Shown piece by piece: positions 1 to 9,152 of a stretch of DNA of 64,000 bases (positions are counted from its first letter, which is position 1; each line of letters starts with the position of its first letter). This stretch comes from Blastococcus colisei (lineage in GTDB: Bacteria > Actinomycetota > Actinomycetes > Mycobacteriales > Geodermatophilaceae). Under the pieces are notes generated by a model. It did not search any database, was not told the origin of the DNA, and saw only the letters and a program-made list of their open reading frames with translations. The stretch covers positions 372,001 to 436,000 of the forward strand of contig NZ_VFQE01000001.1 in the NCBI RefSeq assembly GCF_006717095.1. The letters run 5' to 3'. The translations under genes were made by a program, and so were the position numbers.

Positions 1-1308
<1,308 letters not shown>

Positions 1309-1323
<15 letters not shown>

Positions 1324-2100
1324 CCGACGCCCGAGCAGCTCGTCCAGCGACTGGGTCGCCAGCCAGCCGCTGATCACGACGAGGTGCAGCAGGAAGAGCC
1401 ACAGCCCGAGCGCGACCACGCCGCCGACGACGTCGAGGCCGCCGAAGGGTGCGCCGAGATCCAGCGGCAGGGCGAGGAAGAGCACGAAGCCCTGCAGGAA
1501 GCCTGACACGCACGCCGCCGTGAACATGGCGCCGGCGACGAGCGCAGGCCAGCGCACCCGCCCGGCAGCCACCACACGGAAGCCCCAGGCCAGGGGCACG
1601 GTAAGCGCGGCCAGGACACCGTAGAAGCCGATGGCGATCCGGCCCACCGTCGGTCCCACCCCGCCGGTCTCGGCCAGATCGGCCATGACCGGCACCGTCA
1701 GCAGCAGCGGATAGAGCAGCAGCGGGGTCATGACGACGACCGGCAGGGCCGCCAGCCGTCCCTTCCAGCCCGTCAGGCCCTCGCGGCGGCCGCTGAATCG
1801 CAGCAGCGCGCGGCGCAGGCCCTCGCCGTAGAACGACATGGGCAGCAGCGCCAACAGCCCGCCCAGCAGCGACAGCTCCACCCCCGCGGACACCAGCCGC
1901 TCGACGGCGTCGGGAGCGCCGATGTCGGGGGGCAGCAGCTCGGCCAGGCGACCGCCCAGCTCGGTCACCCGCTCCGGCGAGGTCAGCCAGGTGGTGAGGG
2001 CGAAGGCCAGCACGAGCACCGGGACGACGGCGATGCCGGCGTAGAAGGTGAGCCCTGCGGCGATCAGCGCGAGATCCCGGCCCTCCAGCCGGCGACGCAC
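1309..2100 (-). CDS. YihY/BrkB family inner-membrane protein
   Basis: About 263 residues with repeated long hydrophobic segments and the family's opening pattern of a conserved membrane helix after a polar stretch (ALIAAGLTFYAGIAVVPVL). YihY/BrkB proteins are six-helix membrane proteins of uncertain function; older RNase BN labels are wrong. The start is uncertain. GTG at 2100 is the nearest standard start, with a GGAG about 14 bases before it; a non-standard CTG near 2166 would make it follow directly on the oxidoreductase upstream. Same strand as that gene, so probably co-transcribed. Confidence 0.8.
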
Positions 2101-2159
2101 GCCGCCCAGGAGCTCCGCGGCACCGCCCCGCGGACGGCGCGAGCCCGCAGGGCGCCCCG

Positions 2160-3722
2160 TCAGCGCACGTCCAGCAGGTGCCGGGCGGCCGCGTAGCCAC
2201 CGAGGCCGCTGACCGCGCCGCCCCGGACGGTCCCGCCGGAGGACGCCGCCACGATCCTCGGGTGTCCGGTCGCGACGCCCCAGGTGCCGACCTCGTCCGT
2301 CGTCGCGGCCACCGGCCACGCCAGGTCGCCGTGGAAGATGTGCCCGCCCGGCATCGCGAGGGACTCCTCGACGTCCAGCGGGGAGGCGGCCTGCAGGCAC
2401 GGCTCGCCGGCGGCGTCGGAGGCCAGGCAGTCCAGCAACGGCTCCTCGAGGTGCGCGTCGAGCTGGGCGACCACCCGGCGGACCGCCTCCCGGCGCGTGC
2501 CCACGGGGTCGGCGCGGAAGAGCTCGGCCGGGGTGTGCAGGCCGAAGAGGGTCAGCGTGTGATGGCCGGTCGCCCGCTCGACCGGGCCCAGGATCGACGG
2601 ATCGCTCAGCGAGTGGCAGTAGACCTCGAACGGGATGACGTCGGGCAGCCGGCCGGCCGCGGCCTGCGTGTACGCGGCGTCGATCTGACCGGCCGCCTCG
2701 TCGACGTGGAGGGTCCCGGCGAACGCGGCCGCCGGGTCGGCCCCCGACCGCAGCCGGGGCAGCCGAGCCAGGACCATGTTGATCTTCAGCTGTGATCCCG
2801 ACGGGCGCGTACCAGGCTCGCTGCCCGTGAGCTCGGCGAGGACGGTGGGCGCGGCCCCGCAGACCACGTGGCCGGCATCGACGGCCCGGGTGCCGCCGTC
2901 CCCGTCGGTCCAGTGCACCGTGACCCCGGACGTCGTCGTCTCCAGGGCCGTGACGGTGGCCCGGGTGACGATCTCCGCGCCGTCCCGGCGGGCGGCGGCC
3001 GCCATGGCGCCGCTGACGGCGCCCATGCCACCCACCGGCACCCGCCAGCGGCCCGTGCCGTTGCCGACGAGGTGGTACAGGAAGCAGCGGCCGGCGAGCC
3101 CGTCGGCGGCGTGCACGTCCGCGAACGTCCCGATCAGCCCGTCGGTGAGTGCGATCCCCTGGACGACGTCGTCGGCGAGGTGATCGCCCACCACGTCGGC
3201 GAGCGGCCGTTCCCGGAGGTCGTGCCACAGCTCCGGGTCGCGGAGTCGCCCGGTCAGCTCGCCGGGGGAGAGCAGCGGCTCGGTCAGCGTGGGCGCGAGG
3301 TCCTCGGCCAGTGCCGCCAGGCGGCCGTAGAACCGCTGCCAGCCCTCGAACTCCGCGTCGGACCCGGTCAGCTGCCGGAAGGAGGTCGCGGTGGCCGGGC
3401 CCTCGTCGCGCTCGACCAGCAACCCGGTGGAGCGGCCGTCCCGCTGGACCGCGGTGTAGGAGGCGACCGCCCGGTCGGCCAGGCGGACGTCGAGGGCGAG
3501 GTCGTCCACGATCCGGTCCGGCAGCAGGCTGACCAGGTAGGAGTAGGCCGACAGGCGGACGTCGACGCCGTCGAAGACCTGCCGGCTCACCGCCGCCCCG
3601 CCCACCTGGGGAAGCCGTTCCAGCACGAGCACGGACCGGCCGGCCCGGGCGAGATAGGCGGCGGCCACCAGGCCGTTGTGGCCCCCGCCCACGACCACGA
3701 CGTCGTATCTGCTGCGCGTCAC
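2160..3722 (-). CDS. NAD(P)/FAD-dependent oxidoreductase, phytoene-dehydrogenase-like
   Basis: 520 residues. The N-terminus has a textbook Rossmann FAD site (VVVGGGHNGLVAAAYLARAG then LERLPQVGG). The remainder fits the CrtI/phytoene desaturase-related flavoprotein group, and the C-terminal end (GLGGYAAARHLLD) is the usual second FAD-contact segment. No carotenoid genes are nearby, so the substrate is unknown; many such proteins are not desaturases. The GTG start at 3722 is supported by a -10 box (TACCGT, 3729-3734) only six bases ahead, which suggests a leaderless mRNA. Confidence 0.85.
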   Translation of the reverse strand: MTRSRYDVVVVGGGHNGLVAAAYLARAGRSVLVLERLPQVGGAAVSRQVFDGVDVRLSAYSYLVSLLPDRIVDDLALDVRLADRAVASYTAVQRDGRSTGLLVERDEGPATATSFRQLTGSDAEFEGWQRFYGRLAALAEDLAPTLTEPLLSPGELTGRLRDPELWHDLRERPLADVVGDHLADDVVQGIALTDGLIGTFADVHAADGLAGRCFLYHLVGNGTGRWRVPVGGMGAVSGAMAAAARRDGAEIVTRATVTALETTTSGVTVHWTDGDGGTRAVDAGHVVCGAAPTVLAELTGSEPGTRPSGSQLKINMVLARLPRLRSGADPAAAFAGTLHVDEAAGQIDAAYTQAAAGRLPDVIPFEVYCHSLSDPSILGPVERATGHHTLTLFGLHTPAELFRADPVGTRREAVRRVVAQLDAHLEEPLLDCLASDAAGEPCLQAASPLDVEESLAMPGGHIFHGDLAWPVAATTDEVGTWGVATGHPRIVAASSGGTVRGGAVSGLGGYAAARHLLDVR

Positions 3723-3781
3723 CGGCGGACGGTACCGAGCGGACGCCTCCACGTCATCGCGTGGTCGGGCCGGGGGAGGGC

Positions 3782-3946
3782 TCAGTCCTCCGGGCCTTCC
3801 TCCTCGCACTCCTCGTCGTGCTGGTTGGACGCCTCCTCGCCGGCGGCGTCGCAGTTGGTCTCGCCCCGGTCGAGGTCGGTGTTGTCGCCGCACGCCACGA
3901 GGGAACCGGCGACGAGGAAGGCCACCAGGGGTCGCTTCAGATTCAT
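3782..3946 (-). CDS. Small acidic secreted lipoprotein
   Basis: 54 residues. The N-terminus is a short lipoprotein signal (MNLKRPLVAFLVAGSLVAC) with a lipobox LVAC. The mature part is only about 35 residues, very acidic, with two further Cys residues and a Glu/Asp-rich end. Function unknown; acidic micro-lipoproteins may bind cations, but that is a guess. The ATG at 3946 is chosen because the signal peptide starts there. Confidence 0.7.
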   Translation of the reverse strand: MNLKRPLVAFLVAGSLVACGDNTDLDRGETNCDAAGEEASNQHDEECEEEGPED

Positions 3947-4275
3947 GCCCGGGGTATCGGCCGGGCAGCGCCTTCCGAAACGGATCCGCGCGGCGCGGTC
4001 GCGGGCTGGGACGCGGCCTCCGCGACGCGTGGGGCAGCTGGGGCAGGAGCCGATCCGCCGACCTGCCGGTGAAGTGGAACACCGAACAAAAAACATCATT
4101 GTCATTGTCACGAGCCGGTCACGACGCTTACGGTCTGTGTGTCCGTCGGGGCGTTCAGTCACTGGCAGCTCGACCCACCGGACGCCGTCGCGCCGGGTCC
4201 GTCCGGGATCCGAACTGGTCGGACGACCCGACGGGCAGCCCGTGGAAGAACCGGAGAAACGGAGAGCGCCGCGTC
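3947..4275. other. 329-base intergenic region with promoter and long leader
   Basis: No coding sequence is credible here. An AT-rich tract (about 4085-4100), rare in this genome, sits just upstream of a recognisable promoter, and about 135 bases of GC-rich leader separate that promoter from the NlpC/P60 start. I looked for the c-di-AMP (ydaO) riboswitch often found before such hydrolases and could not match its conserved blocks. Confidence 0.5.
4105..4134 (+). promoter_or_regulatory. Sigma70-type promoter of the NlpC/P60 gene
   Basis: A -35 box TTGTCA (4105-4110), an 18-base spacer and a -10 box TACGGT (4129-4134). An AT-rich stretch directly upstream resembles an UP element. Transcription would start near 4141, leaving a leader of about 135 bases. 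Confidence 0.5.
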
Positions 4276-5331
4276 ATGGCGTCCCCCCTCGGCCGTGCGT
4301 CCCGCACGTCGTCCCGCCCCGCGCTCGTCCGTCGCGCAGGCCTCGCCCTGCTCGCCGTCCTCGGCACGCTCTTCGTCACGGTTCCCGCCCAGGCTGCGCC
4401 CGCCGACTCCGCCGAGGCCGCGCAGCTCATCGCCGCTCGCGGGCACGAGCTCGAGGTGGTCACCGAGCAGTTCAACGATGCGCGGGTCGCCCTCGAGGCG
4501 CAGCAGGCGGGAGCCGAGGCCGCCGTCGCGACGATGGAGCAGGCCACGGCAGAGCTCGCCGCCGCCCAGCAGTCCGTCCGCGGCCTCGCCCGGACCGCCT
4601 ACACCGGCGAGGGGCTCGGCTCCGTCCATGCCCTGCTCACCAGCGACTCCGCGGATGCGTTCGTCGACCGCATGGCCACCCTCCAGCTAATCGCCGGCCA
4701 CCAGGGCGAGATCCTCGAGCGCGCCGCCGCGGCCAACGTCGCCGCCGCGCAGGCGCAGGCCGCCGCCCAGCAGGCCGCCGCCGAGGCGCAGTCCCAGTAC
4801 GACTCGGTGATGGCCCAGCAGACCGCGCTGCAGGCGGAGGTCGACAGCTACCGGGCCGCCTTCTCACAGCTCAGCGCCCAGGAGCAGCAGACCGCGATCG
4901 CCGGCCACCACGGTGAGGACCGGGCCAGCCGCTCGGAGGAGCGCGAGCCCGCGGCCGCCGGCGCTCCCGTCGTGGCCAACAGCAACGCGGCGCAGATCGC
5001 CATCGACACCGCCATGGCCCAGCGCGGAGACCCCTACGTCTGGGCGGCCGGCGGCCCGAACTCCTTCGACTGCTCGGGCCTGACCGCCTACGCATTCCGC
5101 GCCGCCGGCATCGACCTGCCGCACTCCAGCCGGATGCAGGCCCAGATGGGCCAGCCCGTCTCCCGGGACCAGCTGCAGCCCGGTGACCTGGTCTTCTTCT
5201 ACAGCCCGGTCAGCCACGTGGGCATCTACATCGGCGACGGGCAGATGGTGCACGCGCCGACCTTCGGCGACGTCGTCAAGGTCGCCCCGCTGATGAGCGG
5301 GTTCAGCGGCGCCCGGCGCATCGCCGTCTGA
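4276..5331 (+). CDS. Secreted NlpC/P60 peptidoglycan endopeptidase
   Basis: 351 residues. A twin-Arg-poor classical signal peptide ends near AQAAPA. A long Ala/Gln/Glu-rich coiled coil follows (about 40-215), then the NlpC/P60 domain at the C-terminus. The catalytic Cys is in FDCSGL, the His in SHVGIYIG, and the third polar residue is the His of VHAPT. These enzymes cleave D-Glu-meso-DAP bonds in cell-wall peptides, and the coiled coil resembles that of RipA-type division hydrolases. The ATG at 4276 has GGAGAG 10-15 bases ahead. It stands alone downstream of a strong-looking promoter. Confidence 0.93.
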   Translation: MASPLGRASRTSSRPALVRRAGLALLAVLGTLFVTVPAQAAPADSAEAAQLIAARGHELEVVTEQFNDARVALEAQQAGAEAAVATMEQATAELAAAQQSVRGLARTAYTGEGLGSVHALLTSDSADAFVDRMATLQLIAGHQGEILERAAAANVAAAQAQAAAQQAAAEAQSQYDSVMAQQTALQAEVDSYRAAFSQLSAQEQQTAIAGHHGEDRASRSEEREPAAAGAPVVANSNAAQIAIDTAMAQRGDPYVWAAGGPNSFDCSGLTAYAFRAAGIDLPHSSRMQAQMGQPVSRDQLQPGDLVFFYSPVSHVGIYIGDGQMVHAPTFGDVVKVAPLMSGFSGARRIAV

Positions 5332-5346
5332 TCACCCCTGCTCGGA

Positions 5347-5418
5347 GTCGATCATCGGCTGAGCGACCGCCGGCGCGGCGTGTCCGGCCGGGTCCCGTGC
5401 GCACAGGCGATGATCGAC
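5347..5418. repeat. Inverted repeat with 11-bp perfect arms
   Basis: GTCGATCATCG (5347-5357) and its exact complement CGATGATCGAC (5408-5418) are separated by 50 bases. It lies between the NlpC/P60 stop and the next gene. It could be the base of a transcript stem or a remnant of a mobile palindromic unit. Confidence 0.5.
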
Positions 5419-5508
5419 CAGGGCAGACGCGCGGCCTGCCCGTGGGGTACGAGATCTCACACCGCGGGCGGGCGTACCTCGGCTGACACCTCGGGGAGGA
5501 TCGCAGGC

Positions 5509-5832
5509 GTGAACCCCCGCACCGCCGCCACCGCGTTCCGCATCGTCGCCGTCGCCGAGGCCCTCTCCTGGATCGGCCTGCTGATCGGCATGTTCGTGAA
5601 GTACGTGCCCCGGACGACCGAGCTGGGCGTGCAGATCTTCGGTCCGATCCACGGCGGAATCTTCGTGGCCTACGTCGTCGTCGCGCTCGTGACCGCACGG
5701 GTCCTCCGCTGGTCGGGCGGGACGACGCTGCTCGCGCTCGTGGCCTCTGTCCCGCCCCTGGCGACCGTCTGGTTCGAGCGCCGGGCGACCCGCACGGGGC
5801 AGCTGCCGCAGGGCGAGGCCGTTCCCGCCTGA
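5509..5832 (+). CDS. DUF3817 family membrane protein
   Basis: 107 residues with three predicted membrane helices. The family pattern is visible: an N-terminal FRIVAVAEALSWIGLLIGMFVKY segment, then GPIHGGIFVAYVV in the middle. DUF3817 proteins are small integral membrane proteins of unknown role, common in actinobacteria. The GTG at 5509 is preceded by GGGGAGGA (5493-5500) at ideal spacing, which fixes the start. Confidence 0.85.
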   Translation: MNPRTAATAFRIVAVAEALSWIGLLIGMFVKYVPRTTELGVQIFGPIHGGIFVAYVVVALVTARVLRWSGGTTLLALVASVPPLATVWFERRATRTGQLPQGEAVPA

Positions 5833-5857
5833 CCTGCGGCATGCCGGGGCGGCTCGC

Positions 5858-5863
5858 TACGGT
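5858..5863 (+). promoter_or_regulatory. -10 box TACGGT for a leaderless mRNA
   Basis: TACGGT ends seven bases before the ATG at 5871, with no ribosome site between them. This spacing is the usual actinobacterial leaderless layout. Confidence 0.55.
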
Positions 5864-5870
5864 CGCCGTC

Positions 5871-7193
5871 ATGCCCGAGCCCGTCCTCGCGACCACCGCA
5901 CGCGCCCTCCTGGCACGCACCGCCCGCGCGCAGCGGGAGGGCCGCGCGCCGAGCCTGGTGGCCGGGGTCGTCCGCGACGGCGGACTCGCCTGGTCGGCCG
6001 GGCGCGGGGCGGTGTCCGAGCTGCACACCGACGTGCAGTACCGCCTCGGCTCGATCAGCAAGACCGTCACCGCCGTCGTCGTGATGCGGCTGCGCGACGA
6101 GGGCCGGCTGCACCTCGACGACCCGCTGGACAGGCACCTGCCCGGCACGCCGTTCGGCGACCGGACCGTCGGCCAGTTGCTCTCGCACCTCGCCGGGGCC
6201 TCGGCCGAGAGCCCGGGCGGCTGGTGGGAGCGCACGCCGGGCGGCTCGCTGGCGGAACTCGGCCTGAGTGCGTACGACGTCGTCCTCGGCGCCGCCCGCC
6301 GCTTCCACTACTCCAACGTGGGCTTCGGCGTCCTCGGTGAGCTGGTGGCCCGGATGCGCGGCACGTCATGGGAGCAGGCCGTCACCGCGGAGGTCCTGGC
6401 CCCGCTGGGCATGGTCCGGACGACGCCCCGCCCGGTGGCGCCGGCGGCCGACGGCACCGCGGTGCACCCGTGGGCCGACGTCGTCCTGCCCGAGCCGGAG
6501 CACCACGCCGGGGTCATGGCCGCCGCCGGTCAGCTCTGGGCGCCCCTCGACGACCTGGCGAGATTCGCGGCCTTCCTCGTCGGGGACACCGGCGACGTCC
6601 TGGATTCCGCCACCCTCGAGGAGATGACCGTGCCGGCCGGCGTGGACTCCTCGGCGCCGGGCTGGTCGGCCTACGGCCTGGGTCTGCAGGTGCTGCGGAT
6701 GGACGGCCGGACGCTGGTCGGGCACGGTGGGTCGATGCCGGGCTTCCTGGCCGGGGTGTTCGTCGACCGCGACGAGCAGACCGGAGCGGTGTCGCTCGCG
6801 AACGCGACGTCCGGGGTCGATGCGGTGGTGTTCGGGCTGCTGGCGGACCTTCGGGCGGCGGAGCCGCGGATCGTCGAGCCCTGGCGGCCGTCGCCGTCCC
6901 CCATCGAGCTCGACCTGCTCGGCGTCTGGTTCTGGGGGCCGTCGCCGTACGTGCTGCGGGCGTGCGGTGGCGGACTGCTGCACCTCGGCCCGCTGCCCGG
7001 CCGCACCGGCCGGGCCAGCCGGTTCACCGCGCGGGACGACGGCACCTGGGTCGGCCTGGACGGCTACTTCGCCGGGGAGACGCTGCGCATCGCCCCGGAC
7101 CACCTCAACCTGGGCACGTTCGTGTTCACCCGCACCCCGTACGACCCCGAGGCGCCGGTACCGGGCGGGGTCGACGAGCGCGGCTGGCGCTGA
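5871..7193 (+). CDS. Serine hydrolase of the class C beta-lactamase / EstB family
   Basis: 440 residues. SxxK is seen as SISK (GSISKT, about residue 61), the YxN motif as YSN, and the third motif as HGG (VGHGGSMPGF). The C-terminal 100 residues form the extra lipocalin-like domain typical of these esterase/D-aminopeptidase relatives. No signal peptide, so it is probably cytoplasmic and more likely an esterase or peptidase than a resistance beta-lactamase. The ATG at 5871 is preferred over an in-frame ATG at 5841 because a -10 box lies in between. Confidence 0.88.
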   Translation: MPEPVLATTARALLARTARAQREGRAPSLVAGVVRDGGLAWSAGRGAVSELHTDVQYRLGSISKTVTAVVVMRLRDEGRLHLDDPLDRHLPGTPFGDRTVGQLLSHLAGASAESPGGWWERTPGGSLAELGLSAYDVVLGAARRFHYSNVGFGVLGELVARMRGTSWEQAVTAEVLAPLGMVRTTPRPVAPAADGTAVHPWADVVLPEPEHHAGVMAAAGQLWAPLDDLARFAAFLVGDTGDVLDSATLEEMTVPAGVDSSAPGWSAYGLGLQVLRMDGRTLVGHGGSMPGFLAGVFVDRDEQTGAVSLANATSGVDAVVFGLLADLRAAEPRIVEPWRPSPSPIELDLLGVWFWGPSPYVLRACGGGLLHLGPLPGRTGRASRFTARDDGTWVGLDGYFAGETLRIAPDHLNLGTFVFTRTPYDPEAPVPGGVDERGWR

Positions 7194-7214
7194 TGTTGTT
7201 CCCTCTGCCCCGGA

Positions 7215-7733
7215 TCAGGGGCGGTCGAACGCGTCCATCGTGGTCTTCACGACGACGCCGTACGCCAGGTGCGGGACCAGGTCGCTGATCCAGTCGGTGG
7301 CCGACCAGGTGCGTGGGTCCGTGACCCCCATGACCGTCATCGGCCCGTTCGCGGCGACCAGCACGCCGGCCGTGGTGAGCAGCGTCCCGACCAGCGGCTG
7401 CGAGCGGAAGCCCGCCGTACGCACCAGTCCGACCACCACCCCGACGCCGACGCCTGCGACGAGCCCCATGAGAGGGCCGAGGCCCTGCTTCCGGTTCTTC
7501 CGCGTCTCGTCGTCCCCCGGGATCGACACGTGTGCGGTGTCGGCCAGCTTCTCCACCGTCTTCTCCGGGGTCGAGCTGCTGCCGCGCCCCCGCACGGCCA
7601 TGTCGAGGTAGGTGACCGCGTTGAGCGCGGTGCTGCCGGCGGCGCCGGCCGCAGCGCCGCGCAGCATCCAGCCGGCCGTGCTGATGCCGCGCTTGCCCTT
7701 GCCGAACGTCCCGATCGGGGTCTTCTTCGCCAT
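7215..7733 (-). CDS. Unknown membrane protein, Gly/Ala-rich helices
   Basis: 172 residues, not recognised. A basic N-terminus (MAKKTPIGTFGKGKRG) is followed by a Gly/Ala-rich helix, a polar middle (about 70-95), a long Gly/Val helix (LMGLVAGVGVGVVVGLV) and a final hydrophobic segment near the C-terminus. Similar small proteins occur across actinobacteria. The ATG at 7733 is chosen since the upstream open frame belongs to a decayed peptidase gene. Confidence 0.65.
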   Translation of the reverse strand: MAKKTPIGTFGKGKRGISTAGWMLRGAAAGAAGSTALNAVTYLDMAVRGRGSSSTPEKTVEKLADTAHVSIPGDDETRKNRKQGLGPLMGLVAGVGVGVVVGLVRTAGFRSQPLVGTLLTTAGVLVAANGPMTVMGVTDPRTWSATDWISDLVPHLAYGVVVKTTMDAFDRP

Positions 7734-7778
7734 GTTCGGGCTTCTACCCGACGCGCCGGCCGGCACGCGCCGATCAGT

Positions 7779-7997
7779 CATCGAGAGCTCGTCCATGTGC
7801 GCCATCACCCGGATCGCCGGAGCGCTCTCGTCGGAACCGCGCAGCAGGCCGACCAGGTTGCCGGAGGCGTCGACGTCGATCTCGTCCGTCAGCGGCGCGA
7901 GCTCGCGGCGGCAGACCTCCCGCACCTCGTCCTCCTGCCCACCGGGGCCCTAGGCGTGCAGGAACTCCTGGAGCAGATCGCGGTCGGCGGGGGACAC
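7779..7997 (-). pseudogene. Decayed M42-family aminopeptidase (N-terminal remnant)
   Basis: From a GTG at 7997 with an intact AGAGGAGA ribosome site ahead, the frame reads VSPADRDLLQELLHA, then TAG (7950-7952), then GPGGQEDEVREVCRRELAPL and onward to AHMDEL. This is the typical N-terminus of M42 (FrvX-type) metallo-aminopeptidases, including the AHMDE metal-site motif. Homology stops after AHMDELSM, about 60 residues in, where intact members run about 350. So there is both an in-frame stop and a large 3' deletion; the unknown membrane protein gene now begins where the rest should be. Confidence 0.75.
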
Positions 7998-8079
7998 GGG
8001 TCTCCTCTGTCGGCGGACGGGACGGTGCAGCCCCTACCCCCGCGCCACGGGCGGGTAGTCCTCGCGCCGTCGGACCCGG

Positions 8080-8700
8080 TCAGCCCCGCCGTCGTCTCTG
8101 GAGGAGGAGCGCGCCCGCCGACAGCACGGCCAGGAGCGCGGCCAGCGCCCCGGCCGTGACGGGTGAGACGGCTGGTCCCGAATCCGCGGTGACGGTCCCG
8201 GCGGCGCCCGGGCGCGGACTCGCCGCCGGTGCCTCCGGAGGGCCGGCCAGAGCGGCGAGCTCGGCTTCCAGCGCCGGCGTGGCGGGTCGGCTGCCGTCGC
8301 AGAGGAGTGACGCGTACTGGTCGTCGGCCAGCGTGGCGAACGCCGTCCCACCGAGGTCGGCCGATCGGGTGGCGAAGACGACGAACGGGCCCTCGCCGGA
8401 CAGCTCCAGCCCGCACGTCGCACCGGAGACGGGGGACACCACCTCCTGCTCGGCGGCGACGGTGCCCTTGAAGACGGTGTCCACCGCGAAGACGTGCAGC
8501 GCCGGATCGGCGCTGCTGACGACCGTCCCCCGGGGCTCCTCCCGGGAGACCAGCCGGGCGGTGAAGACGGCGTCGGCCCGCTCGACGTACTGCTGCGTCG
8601 TCTGCGGCACGCAGCTGCAGGCCGACGCGGGCGCCGCGGCCACGAGGCCGAGGGCCGTGAACAGGCAGCTCAGCAGCAGGATGGCGACGGGCCGGTGCAC
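8080..8700 (-). CDS. Secreted TIMP/NTR-like protein with C-terminal membrane anchor
   Basis: 206 residues. A signal peptide ends at PASA, directly followed by CSCVPQTT, so the mature chain begins with CxC as in tissue-inhibitor-of-metalloproteinase (NTR fold) proteins. The core is a beta-rich domain ending near LLCDG. A Pro/Ala linker, a transmembrane helix (about 180-198) and a basic QRRRRG end follow, giving a cell-surface protein. Bacterial members have no proven inhibitor role. The GTG start at 8700 is chosen because the signal peptide begins there. Confidence 0.75.
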   Translation of the reverse strand: MHRPVAILLLSCLFTALGLVAAAPASACSCVPQTTQQYVERADAVFTARLVSREEPRGTVVSSADPALHVFAVDTVFKGTVAAEQEVVSPVSGATCGLELSGEGPFVVFATRSADLGGTAFATLADDQYASLLCDGSRPATPALEAELAALAGPPEAPAASPRPGAAGTVTADSGPAVSPVTAGALAALLAVLSAGALLLQRRRRG

Positions 8701-8778
8701 GGGCGAAGCATCCTCCGGGCCGGCCCGCCTGGCCAGGACCGCCTCGCGGTACCCGTGGACGGCGGTCAGGCTGGGGCC

Positions 8779-9030
8779 GTGGACGACGTCGACGCCCGGC
8801 TGCAGCAGATGATCGAGGGCCTGCTCGACCAGCGGCGCCCGGACGCGTCGATCTGCCCGTCGGAGGCGGCTCGGGCGGTCGATCCGGACGGCTGGCGCGA
8901 TCTGATGCCCGCCGCCCGTGCTGCGGCCGGCCGGCTGGCGGCGGCCGGAGAGGTCGAGGTCACGCAGGGCGGCGCGGTCGTCGACGTCACCGTCGCGCAA
9001 GGGCCGGTGCGGGTCCGCCGACCGCAGTAG
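8779..9030 (+). CDS. DUF3253 domain protein
   Basis: 83 residues. The family signature is clear: ICPSEAARAV, WRDLMPAARAAAGRLAAAGEVEVTQGG, then VRVRRP at the end. DUF3253 proteins are tiny cytosolic proteins with a winged-helix look and no known function. It is divergent from the TIMP-like gene, with starts 79 bases apart. The GTG at 8779 has no ribosome site, so translation may be leaderless. Confidence 0.78.
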   Translation: MDDVDARLQQMIEGLLDQRRPDASICPSEAARAVDPDGWRDLMPAARAAAGRLAAAGEVEVTQGGAVVDVTVAQGPVRVRRPQ

Positions 9031-9152
9031 GACTCCGCGGTCCGGCGTCGATCCCGCGATCCCGCGACACAGGAAAACCGGAACGGAATCTGTACGGAAA
9101 ATGGTTCCGGATCACTCCTTTCTCCCGAACACTTCGGGTCGGGGGTAGCGCC

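Noticed and set aside
4141-4275. c-di-AMP (ydaO) riboswitch before NlpC/P60
   Set aside because: The conserved blocks of that riboswitch could not be found by eye.
2868-4916. 682-residue plus-strand frame across the oxidoreductase region
   Set aside because: Arg/Gly/Pro-rich, no domain, antisense to a clear gene; typical of high-GC shadow frames.
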